From Paramagnetospirillum marisnigri (GTDB lineage: Bacteria; Pseudomonadota; Alphaproteobacteria; Rhodospirillales; Magnetospirillaceae), in NCBI RefSeq assembly GCF_001650715.1, contig NZ_LWQT01000098.1, positions 152,484 through 216,483 on the forward strand: a stretch of 64,000 nucleotides of DNA, read 5' to 3'. Positions 62,392 through 64,000 of the stretch are shown here, piece after piece; position 1 is the first letter of the stretch; each line of letters begins with the position of its first letter. The position numbers and the translations under genes are program-made. Below the pieces are notes generated by a model. That model was not told where the DNA came from, did no database searches, and was given only the letters and a program-made list of their open reading frames with translations.

Positions 62392-64000
62392 GACAGCTTC
62401 TCCGGCAATGTGAACTGGAAGATGGCTCCGCCATCGGGATTGGGCTCGAACCACAGGCGCCCGCGATGGGATTCGATGATGGAGCGACAGATGTTCAGTC
62501 CCATGCCCATGCCTTCCGACTTGGTGGTGAAGAATGGGGTGAACAGGCTTTCCGCCACCTCGGGGGCGATACCGCCCCCCTGATCGGCAACCCTGACCAC
62601 GGCCAGGCCATCGGCGCTTTCCACCGTCACGTCCAATATCCGTTCGGCTGCCGGTGTCTGTCCCATGGCTTCCATGGCATTGCGCGCCAGATTGAGCACC
62701 ACCTGCTCGATCAGAATACGGTCCGCCTCCACCTGGGGGTCACGCGGATCCAGCTCCAGATCGACCCGGATGGCCCGCTTGCGGGCCTCGGCCTCGAGAA
62801 AGCCCATGGCTCCCTCCACCACCCGGTTCAGCGCGCAGGGCGCCACCAGGGGGTCGCTCTTGCGCACGAAATCATGGATGCGCCGGATGATGTGGCCGGC
62901 ACGCTGGGCCTGGACCCCCAGCTTGGTCAGCGGCGCCGTCAGTTCCTCGACCTTGGCGTCGCCCGCCGCCAACCGGTTGAGGCAGCCGGTGGCGTAGCTG
63001 GCGATGGCCGATAGCGGCTGGTTCAACTCGTGGGCCAGGGTCGAGGCCATCTCGCCCATGGTGATCAGGCGCGAGGTCCGTTGCAGTTTCTCCTGGTGCT
63101 GGCGGGCGAGCTCCTCGGCCTTCTTGCGCTCGGTTACATCCAGCACCGAGGCCATCCAGCCGGTATGGCGACCATCGGACTCGATCAGCGGCGCCTCGTA
63201 GACCAGGGCGTGGAAGCGCTCGCCATTCTTGCGCCGGAACACGATCTCGAACCCGTCCGGCGGCGCGTCGCCCCGCAATACCGCTCGATGCAGGGCATAG
63301 GTCTTTTCCATGTCCTCGGGGAGCCAGTAGGGCATGGGCGGCATCGAGCCCACCAGTTCGTCGGCGCTCCAGCCCACCATGTGACAGAAGGCGGGATTGA
63401 CATAGGTGATGCGGCCGTCCAGGTCGCGTGCCCGCATGCCCACCGTCAGCGAGTCCTCCATGGCTTTGCGGAAAGCGTGTTCGACCCGCAGCGCCTGCTC
63501 CGCCGCCAATCGCCGCCGGACGTGACGGCGCAACGCCCACAGGCTCCACACCGCCGACAGGGCCAGGGCGAAAATCGCCGCCGCTAGGATATTGCGCACC
63601 AGATGGGGATCACTGCGATGGACCGTGGCCGCCAGCACCAGCCCCTGCCCCGGCGGCTCGAAGCGCAATTGATGGCTCAACCCATCGGGAGCCGCCCCAG
63701 CCTGGGAGCGCGCCGCCAGCACCGCGCCGTTGCCGTCGAGGATTTCCAGCTGATAGGTCTGGGCGAACCACCACGGCACGTGATGGGCCAACATGCCGTC
63801 GAACGAGAATACCGCCACCACCGTCCCGGCGAACTGCCCCCCATGGAAAATGGGCAACTGTGCCTCGAACAAGGTTCCTCGGCCGGGTTGGGGATAGGGC
63901 TGGCCATAGACCTGGGCACCTCCGGAAACCTCTTCATTCTGACGGTTTGAGAGTTGTTCCGGGCGTGAATTGCGGTTGATCGGCGTTTCCGGGTCTGTTT
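62388..64000 (-). CDS. PAS-containing transmembrane sensor histidine kinase (5' end beyond window)
   Basis: The frame is open from the stop at 62388 to the right edge, so about 536 C-terminal residues are visible and the true start lies outside; an in-frame TTG at 63872 is not a convincing start because coding sequence continues upstream of it. Visible in order are part of an extracytoplasmic sensor (FEAQLPIFHGGQFAGTVVAVF resembles CHASE/Cache domains), a transmembrane helix (NILAAAIFALALSAVWSLWA), a PAS domain, a FixL-like His box (TLAHELNQPL) and a GHKL ATPase domain. It heads the operon of two kinases and two FixJ-type regulators. The duplication endpoint (63440-63445) falls at the first strand of its PAS domain. 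Confidence 0.9.
   Translation of the reverse strand, partial: TDPETPINRNSRPEQLSNRQNEEVSGGAQVYGQPYPQPGRGTLFEAQLPIFHGGQFAGTVVAVFSFDGMLAHHVPWWFAQTYQLEILDGNGAVLAARSQAGAAPDGLSHQLRFEPPGQGLVLAATVHRSDPHLVRNILAAAIFALALSAVWSLWALRRHVRRRLAAEQALRVEHAFRKAMEDSLTVGMRARDLDGRITYVNPAFCHMVGWSADELVGSMPPMPYWLPEDMEKTYALHRAVLRGDAPPDGFEIVFRRKNGERFHALVYEAPLIESDGRHTGWMASVLDVTERKKAEELARQHQEKLQRTSRLITMGEMASTLAHELNQPLSAIASYATGCLNRLAAGDAKVEELTAPLTKLGVQAQRAGHIIRRIHDFVRKSDPLVAPCALNRVVEGAMGFLEAEARKRAIRVDLELDPRDPQVEADRILIEQVVLNLARNAMEAMGQTPAAERILDVTVESADGLAVVRVADQGGGIAPEVAESLFTPFFTTKSEGMGMGLNICRSIIESHRGRLWFEPNPDGGAIFQFTLPEKLS

Larger units (their letters stand above)
34711..63439 (+). repeat. Tandem duplication, unit 2 (28,729 bp)
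   Basis: This is the second direct copy. At its right end the sequence continues into the upstream part of the sensor kinase, which is the native arrangement; at its left end it begins with only the first 11 codons and promoter of the SDR gene. Confidence 0.97.

Noticed and set aside
5982..63445. Two diverged paralogous clusters or an integrated mobile element
   Set aside because: There is no divergence in spacing or translation, and no integrase, transposase, attachment repeat or plasmid gene. A simple tandem duplication explains the pattern.
62388..63872. Complete kinase gene starting at the TTG at 63872
   Set aside because: The frame continues without a stop to position 64000 and encodes plausible sensor-domain sequence there, so the gene is partial and its start is outside the window.
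1..64000. CRISPR array, tRNA, rRNA, insertion sequence or magnetosome genes
   Set aside because: No regularly spaced short repeats, cloverleaf sequences, rRNA stretches, transposase motifs or mam/mms genes were seen.

Overview
The window reads as GC-rich alphaproteobacterial chromosome. The gene families are those of a microaerobic, chemotactic, polyhydroxybutyrate-type Rhodospirillaceae member such as Magnetospirillum/Paramagnetospirillum: COQ9-type protein, FixJ-type regulators, indolepyruvate ferredoxin oxidoreductase, a hemerythrin-tailed chemoreceptor and many c-di-GMP proteins. The genus is an inference from gene content and intergenic repeats; no rRNA, tRNA or magnetosome gene is present to settle it.

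The dominant feature is a direct tandem duplication of 28,729 bp. Unit 1 is 5982-34710 and unit 2 is 34711-63439; every gene recurs at exactly +28,729 with no indel, and the translations I compared are identical. The outer flanks are single copy: a spoVR-yeaH-prkA operon and an SDR gene on the left (1-6015), and the 5' part of a sensor kinase on the right (63446-64000). The breakpoints share only 6 bp (CCACCG at 5982-5987, 34711-34716 and 63440-63445). At the internal junction the first 11 codons of the SDR gene are joined in frame to the PAS-histidine-kinase part of the sensor kinase, giving a new 361-codon chimeric kinase gene (33659-34744). Intact SDR and (as far as visible) intact kinase genes remain at the outer ends, so the duplication adds genes, one new fusion and one rewired operon without destroying anything. 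It is either a very recent tandem duplication or an assembly/cloning artefact; the sequence alone cannot decide.

Each unit holds, in order: a double-GNAT protein; a small secreted four-cysteine protein; a LysR regulator followed by iorA-iorB (indolepyruvate:ferredoxin oxidoreductase); a CheY-like protein; a COQ9-like protein and peptide deformylase (minus strand); ribosomal protein S21; a chemoreceptor ending in a hemerythrin domain; a structured leader with a 21-codon ORF and a 59-aa protein; a phosphatase-like protein; an EAL-CBS-GGDEF protein with a degenerate EAL; a periplasmic PhnD-like binding protein coupled to a membrane GGDEF-EAL protein; a CoA-binding/O-acetylhomoserine sulfhydrylase fusion (minus strand); acetyl-CoA synthetase; a sulfonate/nitrate-type ABC transporter; an OsmC protein and a cystathionine beta-lyase-like enzyme; and a minus-strand four-gene operon of two sensor kinases and two FixJ-type regulators.

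Three themes stand out: c-di-GMP and redox/oxygen sensing (hemerythrin receptor, two GGDEF/EAL proteins, the paired kinase/FixJ operon), sulfur amino acid metabolism (sulfhydrylase fusion, ABC importer, OsmC, lyase), and anaerobic/acetate carbon metabolism (IorAB, Acs). Several intergenic palindromic repeats are present; one type ends in the Shine-Dalgarno region of two unrelated genes.
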